A DNA stretch of 64,000 nt. Source: Ceratothoa steindachneri (taxonomy: Eukaryota > Arthropoda > Malacostraca > Isopoda > Cymothoidae). Where the stretch lies: assembly GCA_963969495.1 (NCBI GenBank), contig OZ018321.1, forward strand, positions 63,704,780 to 63,768,779, given 5' to 3'. The notes under the pieces were generated by a model, which made no database searches, was not told the DNA's origin, and saw nothing but the letters and a program-made list of their open reading frames with translations. Shown piece by piece: positions 22,191 to 33,722 of the stretch (position 1 is the stretch's first letter; each line of letters opens with the position of its first letter). A program made the translations under genes and the position numbers.

Positions 22191-22929
22191 TAGGGAGGTG
22201 CCCGAAAGCACCTCCAGAGAATGGGGTGAGGGTGAGTCCCCTTCACCCGTAGGCGTAGGAGAGGAGTAAGCCTCCTATCCGGTTAAAGAAATATGAAGGG
22301 TCCCCTGCGCAAGCTCAGGGGGCGGGGACCTCCATTTTTTCGGTAGAGCTGCCCGAGGGCGGCTCCGTCGATGTACAAGGGGGAATTGGGAGAGATTTTT
22401 TTTTTTTTTATTTCCATACATGGGCATGGTGACCCTCTTTTTTATACGGCACGCAATAGCTCATCACCTCTCGCAGTTGACCGCACTGCAAGAGGTGCTC
22501 ACAGGCCTGGCAGAGCCAGCCGCCGCCATTTGGGACCACTCCTCTCGCCTGGTGGCCTGGCAATCCATCGGCAGGGCGGCTCCACCTTAGACGCGGCTTA
22601 AAACTGAGTGTGAAGAAGAAAGGAAAAGGGATGTGAGGAAGGTATTGGTGGGGATTAAGCAGGTTGTTATAAAAAAAACATTCCGAACCGGAGCTCAGGG
22701 GTTAGGAAACGTTGTCCCCCTCCCCTCAGCCCTGTTCCGGGACGGTTGGCTTGAGAAGAAGGTCAGCATCTACCCTGTGAAATTAGAGGCTGACCATTGA
22801 AAGTTGTGGGAGAGGTTGTATGATAAGCGACGAAGTAGGGGAGAAATACAGGCTATCTGAACGAAGGAAGAGGGGCTAAGCCGGGGCCGGACGGAGCGCT
22901 GGATCCCGTCAGCATGGCGGCCAGGATGC

Positions 22930-22940
22930 AAGTTGACCAA
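22930..22940 (+). repeat. Target site duplication of LINE A, left copy (minus-strand view)
   Basis: AAGTTGACCAA is identical to 16036-16046 and marks the 5' end of the insertion. Confidence 0.85.
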
Positions 22941-23360
22941 CAGCCATTTAGTGATGATGTTGTACCAAGATTTAAGATTGCACAAGTTTCAGAAGACAAG
23001 GCTGGGGAGAAGGAGAGATAGACTTGGGTATCATCAGCTCCGCGACGCAAGAACTGATCCTTGCGATACACCATCAATAACTACTTACAGACTGGATATA
23101 TCACTCCTATTATGAATATACTTAGTGAACGAAAATAGATACTAGCGGAACCAAGCAAGGGTGGTTACATATACACATAAAAATCACAAAGCCGATGATA
23201 AGGGAAAAGTGTGATAGACGGTATCAAATGCTGCCAAGATATCGATAAATACCAGATTGAAGGTAAGCTTGCATCATCCACACAAAGGAGGCGGTTGGTA
23301 ACAAGAGCTGATTCAGTGCTGCATCCTGCTTTTGAAGCCAGGCTGGAAGATTGCATCAAT
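22941..23360 (-). pseudogene. L2-like LINE RT, 5' part (copy X1, upstream of LINE A)
   Basis: The minus strand reads KAGCSTESALVTNRLLCVDD (about 23335-23275), equivalent to the FxxGxSTETAL block of L2/CR1-type RTs, then a shifted DILAAFDTVYH-like motif A, a GVSQGSVL block (about 23055) and ADDTQVYLSF (about 23030-23005), the catalytic motif. The frame continues as SKWL-type sequence into the target of LINE A and resumes at 16046. The segment between motif B and motif C is shortened. The call is from motif order and the ADDTQxYxSF signature. Confidence 0.7.
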
Positions 23361-23572
23361 GCTGGAAGAAGATACTGTGAGTTGAAAAAATATTTGGACG
23401 CTCAAAAAGTCTTATTAAATTATTTAAAACTACGGTTTATGTGTATCATACACAAATAATATTAATTAACAGTTCTTTATTATATTTAAGAGTTAAAATA
23501 AATACATTCCTTAAATTTATATGATATTATACAAACAAAACAAATATGAGATTAGAAATAAGTAATTCAACA

Positions 23573-23834
<262 letters not shown>

Positions 23835-23837
23835 TGA

Positions 23838-24100
23838 AGACCATTGTGTATTTTGCCTTAATTAATTTCCTTTGGCAACTTTCTCTTCTTCTTCTAACTA
23901 ACTTTTTTATTCCATCTTGTAGATGGTGGATTACTTGTCCAGTATTCATCTCTTTTCTTAAATAAATGTGTTTGGTAAAAAAACAAACTAAATTGCTATG
24001 CTTTCGATCTTATTCGATCATCTTCGGAGCGTTTTGAATTGTTCTTGCCTCTTTTACCGATGTAATGAGTGGAGTGAGGATCTGACAGAGTGAAATAAAA
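23838..24100 (-). repeat. PLE2 3' end, inverted copy of 26445-26715
   Basis: Read on the minus strand it runs from CTCTGTCAGATCCTCACTCC through GATCGAAAGCATAGCAA to GAAGACCATTG. The same order occurs on the plus strand at 26450-26705. It continues the reading direction of PLE2, so it is the 3' untranslated part of that element. PLEs often end in inverted terminal pseudo-LTRs, but here the second copy is probably another truncated insertion. Confidence 0.7.
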
Positions 24101-25290
24101 CGATATTTAAAGGGTATTTATTCCGCCTTGGTTAAACGTATCGTTAGAGGAAATGGGCCACTCCTGTGAGTGGAATTTTAAAATAGTTTTAAAGTGCGAT
24201 TCCATCTTGTCGCTTGACTGTTGATGGCTAGCTTATCTTCATTTATTAATATGGCTTCTAAGATGTTCAGCCTCGCTTTATTGACCTCTTTTCATTTAAT
24301 AATAGTGTTATCAACGAGCATATCTCTCGTTAGGTTAATATTATGGGCACTCTCCATATGACCCTTAAGCCCTTCGCTTTATAGATGCAAGGTTAAACGT
24401 CTCGAAAGTGTATTAGTTGTCATGCTAATATATTTTGAGTTATTATAAAGCTTACAGTCTTTATCGAGGCAGAACTGGTAAACTATGTTGGTTGACTTGA
24501 GATTTGAGCAGTTTAGGCAGATCTTGTTTTTCATCAGGAGATTGCTGGCTTTTGTTGTTTTATAATAAATGATGAGTTGAATTTTATCCGTTTGATTTTT
24601 AACCTTGATGTTACAGTTAATAATCTCCTTGATGTTTTTTTCATCTATTTTATAGGCCGTGGACATCTGGTTTCTGTAATACACTTTAATGTTGTTGACT
24701 TCTCCCTGATTACTTTCAATTTTATCCGCGTGTTTGTAATGGTTATTTAAAAATGATTGGAGTTGTTTGTCAATCGTGCTGTTTGAGAAACCATTATTCA
24801 CGAGTATTTATTTGACCTGTGCAATCTCTTGGTGGAAAAGTTCCCACGTAGAACAGCATTTATAAGCTCCGGCTGATGTATGAGCCGATTACGTTTATTT
24901 TATACTTTTCAGGGCATTCACTCTCCGAATTGAGGCATCTTCCCATGTCCGTACTTTTCCTATGTACCTTTGTGATGTACTTGCCATTGATGTTTTGAAC
25001 CTCAACATCCAAGAAAGGGAGTTTATTGCCCGTGCTCAATTCATAAGTGAATTTTAGCTCGGAGTTCTCCTCAAAATGCTGCTTGATGTTTATCAGATGT
25101 TTTTCGTTTTGGACGTCGATGTAGATGTCATCTACGTATCAGCAATATGTGTGTGGCTCATTTTCCATGATGTCCAATAATCTCTCCTCAAGTTGACTCA
25201 TATAATAGTTAGCGAAGATCGGCCCTAAGGGTGACCCCATAGTCACTCCATCCACTTGCATGTATAGATTACCGTCCGGTGTGCTGAACG
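24101..25290 (-). pseudogene. Penelope-like element: RT and GIY-YIG endonuclease (PLE2)
   Basis: The frame on the minus strand reads NLYMQVDGVTMGSPLGPIFA (25270-25210; RT motif B), then PHTYC, a stop, and YVDDIYIDVQNEKHLINIKQ (25140-25080; motif C with both Asp kept). FTYELSTGNKLPFLDVEVQ follows (about 25047-24990). The 140-codon frame 24801-24379 holds a linker and YQFCLDKDCKLYNNSKYISM near 24485-24425, equivalent to the GIY-YIG nuclease core. Copies of this kind are long known in arthropods as Penelope/Poseidon. At least one in-frame stop beside motif C and frameshifts inactivate it. The upstream end is lost in a palindromic rearrangement. Confidence 0.85.
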
Positions 25291-25407
25291 GCGCCTCTGA
25301 TGTGCATGGACGTAACATGCACAGGACACCGGACACCGAACGGTAATCTATACACACAACTAGATGGAGTGGCTAGGGGGTCACCCTTAGGGCCGAGCTT
25401 CGCCAAC
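25208..25407. repeat. Imperfect palindrome made of two diverged PLE RT pieces
   Basis: Left arm 25208-25297 (minus-strand PLE2) and right arm 25326-25407 (plus strand) are inverted copies of the motif B region, centred near 25312 on GTGCATGGACGTAACATGCAC. The right arm reads LYTQLDGVARGSPLGPSFAN on the plus strand. The arms differ at roughly one base in seven, so the two pieces probably diverged before they were joined. Confidence 0.75.
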
Positions 25408-25413
25408 TTTTAA

Positions 25414-25707
25414 ATGGTTGAACATTTGGAGAGATTATTGGACACGAGGGTACAGAATAAAGCCTCCTTGATTATTAACCACACAAGAAGACGGGAATAC
25501 ATATCACAGATAACACTACACAGAAGAGCGGGACTACAACCAATCAACACTTTAGTACAATCACAAGCAATGAAGGCATGGTACAAAGTAGAAACTGAAA
25601 TACTGCCAAGTCTGGACCTGGTCTTAGACAGTGACATGACAAGAGTAAAACGGAAAATCACACGACGGACTAACTTCCCAAGTGGCAGGCGAACTGCTGC
25701 TGAGTAA
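25414..25707 (+). pseudogene. LINE ORF2 C-terminal fragment
   Basis: A 97-codon open frame contains RVQNKASLIINHTRRREYIS and LHRRAGLQPINTL, matching the layout of the ORF2 ending of copy J3 (VVQNKCVYLITGT, LHREAGLSPI; 63086-63200). It is the stretch after the RT where I/Jockey-type LINEs have VQNKxLRxI. The start sequence up to about 25440 may belong to the PLE piece. No zinc tail is visible. Confidence 0.5.
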
Positions 25708-25709
25708 CT

Positions 25710-26166
25710 AACTGAACGGTTTACATAGACTATCCTTTTATATATTGTTTGACCCAAAGTTCATATAGAAACCCCATAATTATGACAAAAGCACTTAAAA
25801 CTCCAACTTATGACCTAAAACCTTAATCTGTCTTGAATTATTTAAATCGCTTATGTTGACAAAAGTTTTTTAATAGAAACTTAAATTGTACTAATTCAGC
25901 GACCACTAGAATATAATTATTTAAAATATGTTTATATAAAGTAAAAAAAAACCCCTCGAAAAAACGGATACTTTAATGTATTTTTTGAATTAAAAATAAA
26001 CAGATTGTGTATATAGGAATTTGTATGAATGTAAAAAAGTTAAAAAGAATATGTAAAATTTGTATGAAAGTTTAAAGTTAGAATAAATATAGATGTAAAA
26101 AAAGAAAGAAAAGTATATAAATATGTGTATACATAAAGTTTAATAATAATAATATTAAACAAACCC

Positions 26167-26169
<3 letters not shown>
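25710..26169. other. Unassigned AT-rich sequence
   Basis: No motif or repeat partner was recognised. Confidence 0.4.

Positions 26170-26256
<87 letters not shown>
26170..26256. repeat. (TA)n microsatellite
   Basis: About 87 bases of pure TA repeats. Confidence 0.97.
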
Positions 26257-26259
<3 letters not shown>

Positions 26260-26329
26260 AGTATATCAAAAAGCAAGAATTGTCAAAGCATTAAGATTCA
26301 AAAGAGTGAAAAAAAAACTAAAATAAAAT

Positions 26330-26740
26330 AATGCAAGAGATGCCCCAATCACCAGGGCAAAATATCAATGGTGTGTTTTCACCAAACTATAGCTCAACCA
26401 CTATTTATCTACTACCAAAAACTTTGAACATCTGCAAATCTTCTTTCCCTCTGTCAGATCCTCACTCCACTCAGTACATCGGTAAAAGAGGCAAGAACAA
26501 TTCAAAACGCTCCGAAGATGATCGGATAAGATCGAAAGCATAGCAAATTTAGTTTGTTTTTTACCAAACACATTTATTTAAGAAAAGAGATGAATACATG
26601 ACAAGTGATCCACCATCTACAAGATGGAATTAAAAAGATAGTTAGAAGAAGAAGAGAAAGTTGCCAAAGGAAATTAATTAAAGCAAAATACGCAATGGTC
26701 TTCAACAAAATTTGCATTCCGGAAAGACTGCCACTCATCT
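26330..26740 (+). mobile_element. Truncated PLE 3' end (plus strand)
   Basis: This is a 3' end copy of the PLE2 family in the opposite orientation to PLE2. Shared words include GTCAGATCCTCACTCCACTCA, GAGGCAAGAACAATTCAAAA, ACCAAACACATTTATTTAAG and GGAAATTAATTAA. The shared part is from about 26450; the stretch before it may be the distal nuclease coding region. Both copies are followed closely by (TA)n. Confidence 0.7.
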
Positions 26741-26743
26741 ACA

Positions 26744-26889
<146 letters not shown>

Positions 26890-27880
26890 AGTATTCCGTT
26901 GCACAACCATTGTTTGCCTTAACTGCTGACAAGCGTTTATTATTATAAGACTTGACCAAGTCCTGGCAACATTGTGTTGTTATATTGGCTCACTCCTCCT
27001 TCCATATGTATATCTTTGAAATGGGCGAAATTTTCAAATTTTCTCTTGCAGACTTGTTCCTTCATCATTCGTCACTAATTTTGATCGGATTCAAGTCATG
27101 AGATTAAATAAGCTACGGTAGAACATCAATCTTGTTATGTAGGAACCATTGACGTGTTACTCACTCTTTGTGCCTCAGATCATTTGTCTTGCTGGAACAT
27201 CTATCCATCTTGGCCAATTTTTGTATCTTAATTGGTTCCATTTATTGTTTCATCAAATATGTGAAGAGAATCAGTCAAATTAAAGTATAAGGAATGCCAC
27301 CCCATAATGCTGCCTTTTCCATGCCTGAGTGTTGGTATGTTGTTCTTCCGATCATAGGGTGTTCCATCACGGTCCCGAATATGGCGATCTACATTCCAAC
27401 CAAAGACTTCAATTTTTCAGTCTCATCAGACCAAAGCAGATTCATTTTCTGTGTCCTGAGCAAATTTCCTTGGTGCTAACAAATGATCCTTGTTCATGAA
27501 AGGGGCTTTAGATGGTGACCGAAATCTGAGAATTTGTCTCTTGAGTTCATTACTAATTGTTCTTTCGTAACTGATGCCCCAGCCTTACACAGATTATCTT
27601 GCAGTTCTGCTCTAGTTCTCATACGGTTCTTAGATACCGATCTGTCGACGAGCTTGTTGAGATACTCTCGTCGCAGGGGTGCTGCTAGGAAAACTTGCAT
27701 TAAACCTGGAAATCTTCCATTTTTCAGCAATCTAACTTATGTACGGTGATGAGAAGAACAAGCAAGGCTGTAGAGATACTTCTATAGCTTTTACCTTTCA
27801 CGTTGTGCTCAATTAGCCTGCTTTTCAAATCCTTAAGAGCTCTACTACTAAACTCCCAGTGGTGCAATATGATTATCTAA
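26890..27880 (-). pseudogene. Tc1-like transposase remnant
   Basis: On the minus strand the N-terminal DNA-binding part appears near 27810 (GKSYRSIS), followed by the open frame 27730-27494 with RTRAELQDNLCKAGASVTKE (27634-27575). The catalytic domain follows in pieces: KIEVFGWNVDRHIRDRDGTP (about 27415-27355), LRHGKGSIMGWHSL (about 27330-27290), FQQDK near 27180 and the tail KQWLCNGIL near 26900. These are the Tc1 blocks SDESKIEVFG, GGGSIMVWG, QQDNDPKHT and KGGxTKY. The first catalytic Asp block is damaged (VR, stop, D) and the segment between FQQDK and the tail is heavily decayed. The enzyme would move DNA at TA sites. No inverted repeats were located. Confidence 0.85.
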
Positions 27881-28089
27881 TGTTAGGTGAGGTTCGGCCA
27901 AAATAACATTTCTAAGTAAGCTAGTGTCGAAACTTATCGGATCATTCTAGATCTTTGTAGAACATTAAAATACCAAAACATTCTCTAAATTAACTAATTT
28001 AAAATTATTTTCCATGAATATCTAAATACTCATTTCCACCCTTATTTTGTCTTTTACGCAATAATTGAACTCTGACAATGGCTCAGGAG
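27881..28089. other. Unassigned AT-rich sequence
   Basis: No feature was recognised between Tc1 and LINE B. Confidence 0.4.
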
Positions 28090-29330
28090 CGGAGCTGCCC
28101 CTCCCAAGTCTAAGTCCGTTCCAAGGCAAGATCCTTCCGGGACAATAAAGGTATCAGTGAAATCAAGAAGAAAGGAAAGACCTCCTTCCTTGGCTGGATG
28201 GGATCCCAAGGTCATCTGAGTCCTTCTTTATTTTGGAGAAGGACAAGGCTGATGCTGGCGCGTCCGGTTTCGGGTCCATTATTTAGGGGTGGATGCTACA
28301 TTCCTGGCCCTCTTCTCCCCACAATAAAAAAAGAATAAAAGAAAAAGAAGTCCAATAGAGGGTTCTTCTTCTCCCATGGGACTTTGGGGACGGATGGGTC
28401 TTCCAAAGATTTGGTGGGAGACCAGACCAAGAATGGTAACTCCCTCCTCGGGGAGCCATCGGGTGGATAAGGGGTAAATCGAATGAAGTAAGCACCGCGA
28501 TTCGGTCAGGGAGCATTGAGGATTCGGAGTCCGTCATCGAGAAGTTAGTTAGAGCTACTTGGTAGAGAACCGAGGTCAACAATTTCCCGGACGGGACACT
28601 TCTAGTGAATGCGGCAGAACGTGCAGAGGTAGCTATTTTATAAAAATGCCTTCCGGACACCTGGCGGCTCGCCGATAAAAGTAACGCCGTATTCTAAAAT
28701 GAATTTGGTAAAAATAGTTTATGCGAGGGAATTCGTGGACTACTTCTTGATAGAAATGACCGGAGACCTAGTGACTAAAGGCACTTGAGTGAGAGAGTGT
28801 GATAAGGAAACAGGGAAGGGCCTTAAGACCAACCCTTACACATTTCATTATATTTCACTGTGAGAGGCTCCCTGAGCCAGTGCGTACTCTGTGGTATTTC
28901 CGGTCTATCAAGGCATCCTTGTCTCTCCCGCGGAGGTGTTGCTACTCTTAACGCTTCGGCTATATGAATCACTCCTGAAATCGTACCAGGTCAGGTGATC
29001 ATAAAATGTGTGCAATCTGCGCAAAGGCTTTACAACAAATCTTTTGCAGGTAAAGCTAAGTGTGTGGATTGAGGCTAGCCACACGCTGCCTTTTCGAAGC
29101 AATGTAGCTCATATGTTCTTGAAAGAGGTCCAGACTGTTCAATATGTGGACCAAATCACTTTTGGACAGACCAAAGGCTTGACACTGTCCCGCTCTGCAC
29201 GACACAAGACTTCCTACGCCTCTCAGGGGAAGAAAGTATCCTTTTGCCACTGGACCTCCTATGCCTACAAACACGGATGCTACCGCGCCCATTCGAAACC
29301 CAACCTCAAGTCAAATCTTCCCTAGACGCC
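28090..29330 (+). pseudogene. LINE B ORF1 (Gag-like) remnant
   Basis: Pieces match LINE A ORF1 in order: a block with EKDKADAGASGFGS (about 28220-28265; LINE A has EKDLAEAGPSGLGA), a lysine run near 28325, LPRRCCYS followed by RFGYMNHS (about 28930-28985; LINE A has LPRRCYYCHRFGHTNRSC) and a KMCAICAKALQQIFC block (about 29005-29045). The knuckle cysteines are partly replaced by stops. It is dead, but it confirms that LINE A and LINE B share the same ORF1. Confidence 0.7.
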
Positions 29331-29379
29331 GCCCTAGTAGAGCTGTCGCCTTCACGGGATCACACAAGATCGTCGATCT

Positions 29380-30677
29380 TGCGTACGACTGTGTATATGG
29401 GAGCAGGGCGATATTTTCGTTCCAATATAAAAGGTAGAAGGCGCTTAGCCAAAACTTGTACTTAGTGACATTCATTTTGCCCTGAAGATATTCTTGCTAC
29501 GTTATACGTAGACAACCTTACGATATCTATTGATGTAGCTCAGATGATTACTCTGGATCATCGACTCCAACAGGTTGTGAACTGCATCGATCACTATGCT
29601 GAAGCACAAGGGTTTTGGTTTTTCATTTCCAAACCTATGGTAGTGCACTTACGTCGCAAGGTTGGATTTATTCCCAAATGAGGCTCGCCTGTATGTAGTA
29701 TAGTCTCACCGTTTTTTGGTCTTGTTTTTTACCGGCTTCTCACCTAGGAGGCCCATAGTTGCAGCATTATGTTATCTTCTACTCGCGTTATGGACATTCT
29801 TCGCTCACTGACATTCAGCATTTTTGGTATTACTAGGGCTACTGCTACTTTTTACTTCCTCTTTGTTCGGTCGAAGCTTGACTAAGGATGCAAAATTTAT
29901 GCATCCACAGGCGAGTGTGAATTGCGGAAGGTGGACTCGATCCACCATACTGGTCTCCGTTTGCCGACAGGGCCTTTCGCACAGCCCACATTGAGAGCCT
30001 TCTTGTCGATGACTGGGATATACCGCTCGCTCTGCGTTGTACACAGTGCATTATGCGATTGTAAACACGAGCTCAGCGTCTCCCTTGGCCACCAACGTTT
30101 CTCCTTGCATATGCCGCCGATCTCGATGGTGTTTATACCGTCGATAGACGCCAATCTCACCCTAATCCTTTCGTATTTATGCAAGGCAACTCTATTGAGC
30201 GCTAGATGTATCTCTCCAGTCAGTAGCGCCTCTGGTTATGGCCAGGACACTACCTTGGCTGGTCCCACGTTTGAATATTTGTCGCTCACCCTCTGCTTCC
30301 AAAGCTTCTACAGCGCGAGGAATATTGCTTTCAAACTTTTTGGAGCACACGTCTTGTCATGCTGGTGCCGTGACAGTGTATACAGATGGCTGCAAATCTC
30401 AGGAAAAGGTCAACTTATACGCCGTATTCTCTCTGTTTAAAGCTGGCGGGGCTCTATTAGGGACTACTTCTGTCTTCACGGCCGAACTGGTTGTAATGTA
30501 GCAATCGGTGCGGAAGATTAAGGCGAAGTGGCCGGCTTGGAGCCACAATTGTGATTTAGATCAACTCATAGGGTTTGTTATCTCCGCACCCTTTGGTTTT
30601 CACTATCCGTGACGCCATGGCTGCAGAGAGCAAACAGGATGTCGAGATTACCTTCTACTGGATTATATTCTACGAGT
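29380..30677 (+). pseudogene. LINE B RT C-terminal part and RNase H
   Basis: Plus-strand blocks: EDILATLYVDNLTISIDVAQ (29486-29545), where the catalytic YVDD reads YVDN; HRLQQVVNCIDHYAEAQGFW; VRSKLD near 29870; ECELRKVDSIHHTGLRLPTG (29912-29970); then RNase H with VTVYTDGCKSQEK (30370-30410), SVFTAELVVM (about 30465-30497, catalytic Glu present) and a shifted HPLVFTIRDA-like block near 30590. The domain ends before the last RNase H block. Numerous frame changes are present. Confidence 0.8.
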
Positions 30678-31650
30678 TTCAGCCTCATCTTCTGAAAGTC
30701 ATGCAATGTTATATCTTGGTACGACATCATCACTAAATGGCTCTTGGCCAACTTTCTAAAACTATCACTCCTTTTCTTAATCCTGGTTCCTCCCTGGTTC
30801 TCTTATCCAGCGAGGTTAAAAACACAGGCGTCATATCTAATGGTCGACTATTTCCCAACGACAACGTTATTATTAACTACACATCCTCTTCTTGCTTTCT
30901 CCGTAATCTTAGCCGCATTCGCTTCCACTTTGTCTACAACTTCGAAAGAATGAGAAGCGTAACTAGTTAGTTAAAAGATTAGTGAGGGTAGTGATAAGTG
31001 ATCAGAGCCCAAAATCACTGAATAAATGGATCTTTAGAGGTTTAAAAAGAGAAAGTTAGAATTTGAACTTAAGCTTGAGCGAAGATCGTCACCCAAGATT
31101 TGAAATTTGTCAAACGAACGTGCAGTCGAAATAAACTCAAATTTAAACGAAATATTCACTTACTAATTCGAGATTATTTGCACCGCCTAATTTTTAAAAA
31201 AATATTAGCACAAGTGTTAGCTGATAAATATAATAAGAATTTTGAAAAAAAAACTTTGCATTCTCTGAACAAAGACAGTTGATTGGTGATGACTGAGTGA
31301 TAGCACGATCATACTCTTTTTAAGATCCTGAAACACGATGGGTGATCAAATTAGTTTACTGCTCAAAGAATAGTTAATATGATCTTTTCTGTTTTAAGTA
31401 ATGTTGCCATAGCTGATGAATGATCGCAAAAAGATAGTACAATTTTATTTACCAGCTCTGACTCTATGATGTTGCTCAAGCATCGGTTTCCTGAGAGATT
31501 TGTCTTATCTTGAATGATATTGCATTTGGCTTAAACCTTCGTTAAAAATCTATATTTATATGGTGTTAAAAAATGAACACAAGCCCGAATAAATGCCGAT
31601 GCCAGCCGTAAGAGTATAAGATAATATTCCTCCACAAACAGAGAGACTGA
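30678..31650 (+). mobile_element. L2-like LINE, 3' part (copy X2)
   Basis: Plus-strand counterpart of X1: AGCCTCATCTTCTGAAA, then TTGGTACGACATCATCACT (compare 22950-22990 on the minus strand), then the RT thumb part read as FLNPGSSLVLLSSEVKNTGV and NGRLFPNDNVI (30767-30880), then about 690 bases of shared non-coding sequence to 31645. Unlike X1 it is not interrupted by LINE A or by the 425-bp segment. It therefore serves as the empty-site reference for both insertions. Confidence 0.75.
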
Positions 31651-31954
31651 TCACACCGATGCAAGAAATGCTCATTTCCCATGATGATGATTAATTAGCA
31701 TTAGATTGAGGTAAGACGTTAGTTAACTACAACGCAGAAGGTTAGGGTTAGGAGGTTATTTAAACTGGGGTTGGTGTTTATAATTATATTTTATTTAAAT
31801 GGTTCGTGCTGCCCTGTTGTATAATGCCAAGTTTAGCGAGAGCAAACAAAAACAATACAGCATAAAGCCGATATAGATTGTGCACACATCAGTTTTCAAA
31901 CAAATTATACTTTATGGAATGGATTCGGGTTCTTTTTTAAACGTTTCACGGTCA
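31651..31954. other. Unassigned sequence between inverted repeat blocks
   Basis: No recognised feature. Confidence 0.4.
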
Positions 31955-32130
31955 GATTCTTTCCAATTCGGTACTTAATTCAATCGCAAATTACTCCTTT
32001 TTCACACTTAACCACCGTAAAAACCTGATTTTTCTCGATGTTCTCATAAGTGAAGTGAATGGGACTACATTTTGGGAGTTGAAATACATAAGCAACGAAT
32101 TTAAAAGAATCACACTCAGAAGTAAATGAT
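31955..32130 (+). repeat. Inverted repeat partner of 12450-12622
   Basis: It contains CACTTAACCACCGTAAAAAC, TTCTCATAAGTGAAGTGAA and AAAAGAATCACACTCAG, the reverse complements of words at 12450-12620. The function is unknown. Confidence 0.65.
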
Positions 32131-32887
32131 AGACTGTCTTCGGCCCCACGGGCCTTTTTTGTTATACCTACGGCGCTTGTTCGCTTCGCTCACAAAATGA
32201 AGCAGACGTGCGACAGTAAAAGGTTTTTTATTTCCCAACACATTCAAAATTGTGGTACAAAATAAAAGGCACAGACACACACACGCGCGCGCTAGGATCA
32301 TTATAATAAGATATTAGTAATAATAGTGGAAAGTACCTTGTTTCCGAGATTAGAATCGGATTTGTAAATTTAATAGAAATAGATTATATTATTCTTAAAT
32401 TATTTTAATCTTTAGTAGTGTCTATCATAAAGAAATCATCAAAAAGTGCATTTAGGTAGGTTCATGAGTCGGAATATAATCCGATGGGATACTGCTCTGC
32501 GTTAGAGATTCGGACTTGTATTCTAGTACCACTGCAATTTTCACTGCGTCGATCCAAGATAGGCCTCGGATTTACATCGTGAGGAGTTTATTTAGAAATG
32601 ATCGAGGATCGATGAAGAGATAACCATTTTTATTATTTTAAACAAGAAATTATTGCTAATTGATAACTATAGTTGTTACTTTTGACTAAAAATAAAGTTA
32701 GAGTGACTAGAGTACTCTGGTCAATTTGACTGTGACTAACTACCATTTGGCACATCCTGGAGATGGAGCACTGAATATAATTTATTATTCATAATGGTCA
32801 AGTGAAGCTTTTGATTGTTTATTTATCGTAATAAAATAATCAATGATGATTTGAGAGCTGTGGCGCTCATTCAATTTTGTGTAAGCC
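32131..32887. other. Unassigned AT-rich sequence
   Basis: A short CA/CG alternating run (CACACACACGCGCGCGC) lies near 32274-32291. Nothing else was recognised. Confidence 0.4.
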
Positions 32888-32957
32888 ATTGCTCTAGCGT
32901 TATTGCTCTAGCGTTATTGCTCTAGCGTTATTGCTCTAGCGTTATTGCTCTAGCGTT
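32888..32957. repeat. 14-bp minisatellite, five exact copies
   Basis: The unit ATTGCTCTAGCGTT is repeated five times without a mismatch. Perfect copies indicate a recent expansion in otherwise old sequence. Confidence 0.97.
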
Positions 32958-33353
32958 TTTATGTATCGAGGAATTGTTCTGGTGGCTGTGGTAATTTGTT
33001 AATTTTGTTCTGTTTCTGAAATATCTTTTCGTCTGGATAAATATTTTGGGGGGGGATAATTGGGGATTTTGGTGTGGAATTTAGTGAGTGAATAAGTTAA
33101 AACGTTTGGTGAAAGGATGGGAATGCCATTATGTATGCAGTGATATTATGCATGCTTTATGTGCTTGGTCGCTGTGTACATGTCTAAAACAAATGTCAAA
33201 CTAGATTATATATAGAGTGCTTAATCTTAGAGCTTGGTAGTGGCCATTGTCCGAATACGGGTTTCAAAGGATTCATAACTGTGGAGTGACCCTGGAGAGT
33301 TTTTTTTTGTGCCTACGTTTGTTTCATTTTATTTTACCAAATATATAAAATTA
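32958..33353. other. Unassigned sequence
   Basis: No feature was recognised apart from a short G run near 33049. Confidence 0.4.
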
Positions 33354-33722
33354 CCAGGCAATGGCTTCGCCACTGGGGGGAGCTTGCGCTTCTCTACTAA
33401 GATTGAAATTTAAAATCTAAAAAAACGCAGCCATGGTTAAATTTTTAGAAATTTTCTGAATTTTGCCAATTATAATAATTTTAAAAAGGAACTCTAAGCT
33501 AAATTTCCCCCCTTTCAAAATATCACGTTGCTAAATTATAGAGTTATAAAAGAAGAAGATATATAAAAATAAATTTTCTGAACTTCACCATTTTGTTTTT
33601 TGATATTATAAAAGAATTATTAGAAATAACTTTGATAAAAAAACATAAGTCATCACCAAACTAAGATGAAATTATTATTCAAATACTCAAAAAATCCCCT
33701 TCTTAAATTATAGAGTTAGTGA
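33354..33722 (-). mobile_element. Helitron-like element, copy H4
   Basis: On the minus strand it runs from TCACTAACTC (33722) to GCCATTGCCTGG (33354), followed by T. It shares the internal blocks of the family, with a partial deletion around the middle. A (CAT)n run lies outside the 5' end. Confidence 0.75.

Larger units (their letters stand above)
16047..22929 (-). mobile_element. I-like LINE with RNase H (LINE A), near full length
   Basis: It is an insertion of 6883 bases on the minus strand with an 11-bp target duplication on both sides and a poly-A tail (AAAAAAAAA at 16049-16060). The order is 5' leader (22929 to about 22200), ORF1 with zinc knuckles (about 22190-20360), then ORF2 with endonuclease, RT, RNase H and a C-terminal cysteine/histidine tail (about 19970-16480). 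An RNase H domain after the RT is typical of the I group; similar proteins are common in ticks and crustaceans (recalled, not searched). GC content is clearly higher than in the flanks. A few frameshifts and stops per kilobase suggest a moderately old insertion. Confidence 0.85.
28090..30677 (+). mobile_element. I-like LINE, internally deleted (LINE B)
   Basis: A second member of the LINE A family on the plus strand. ORF1 is present (28090 to about 29330); then the endonuclease and most of the RT are missing, and sequence resumes in the last third of the RT at about 29480 and runs through RNase H to 30677, where L2-like copy X2 begins. It is more decayed than LINE A. No poly-A tail or target duplication remains. 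Confidence 0.8.

Noticed and set aside
23838..26715. A DNA transposon with 260-bp terminal inverted repeats
   Set aside because: The inverted blocks are both 3' ends of the same Penelope family in opposite orientation; the interior holds PLE, LINE and microsatellite pieces, so one single element is unlikely.
32888..32957. CRISPR array
   Set aside because: Five head-to-tail 14-bp units without spacers in an animal-like genome; it is a minisatellite.
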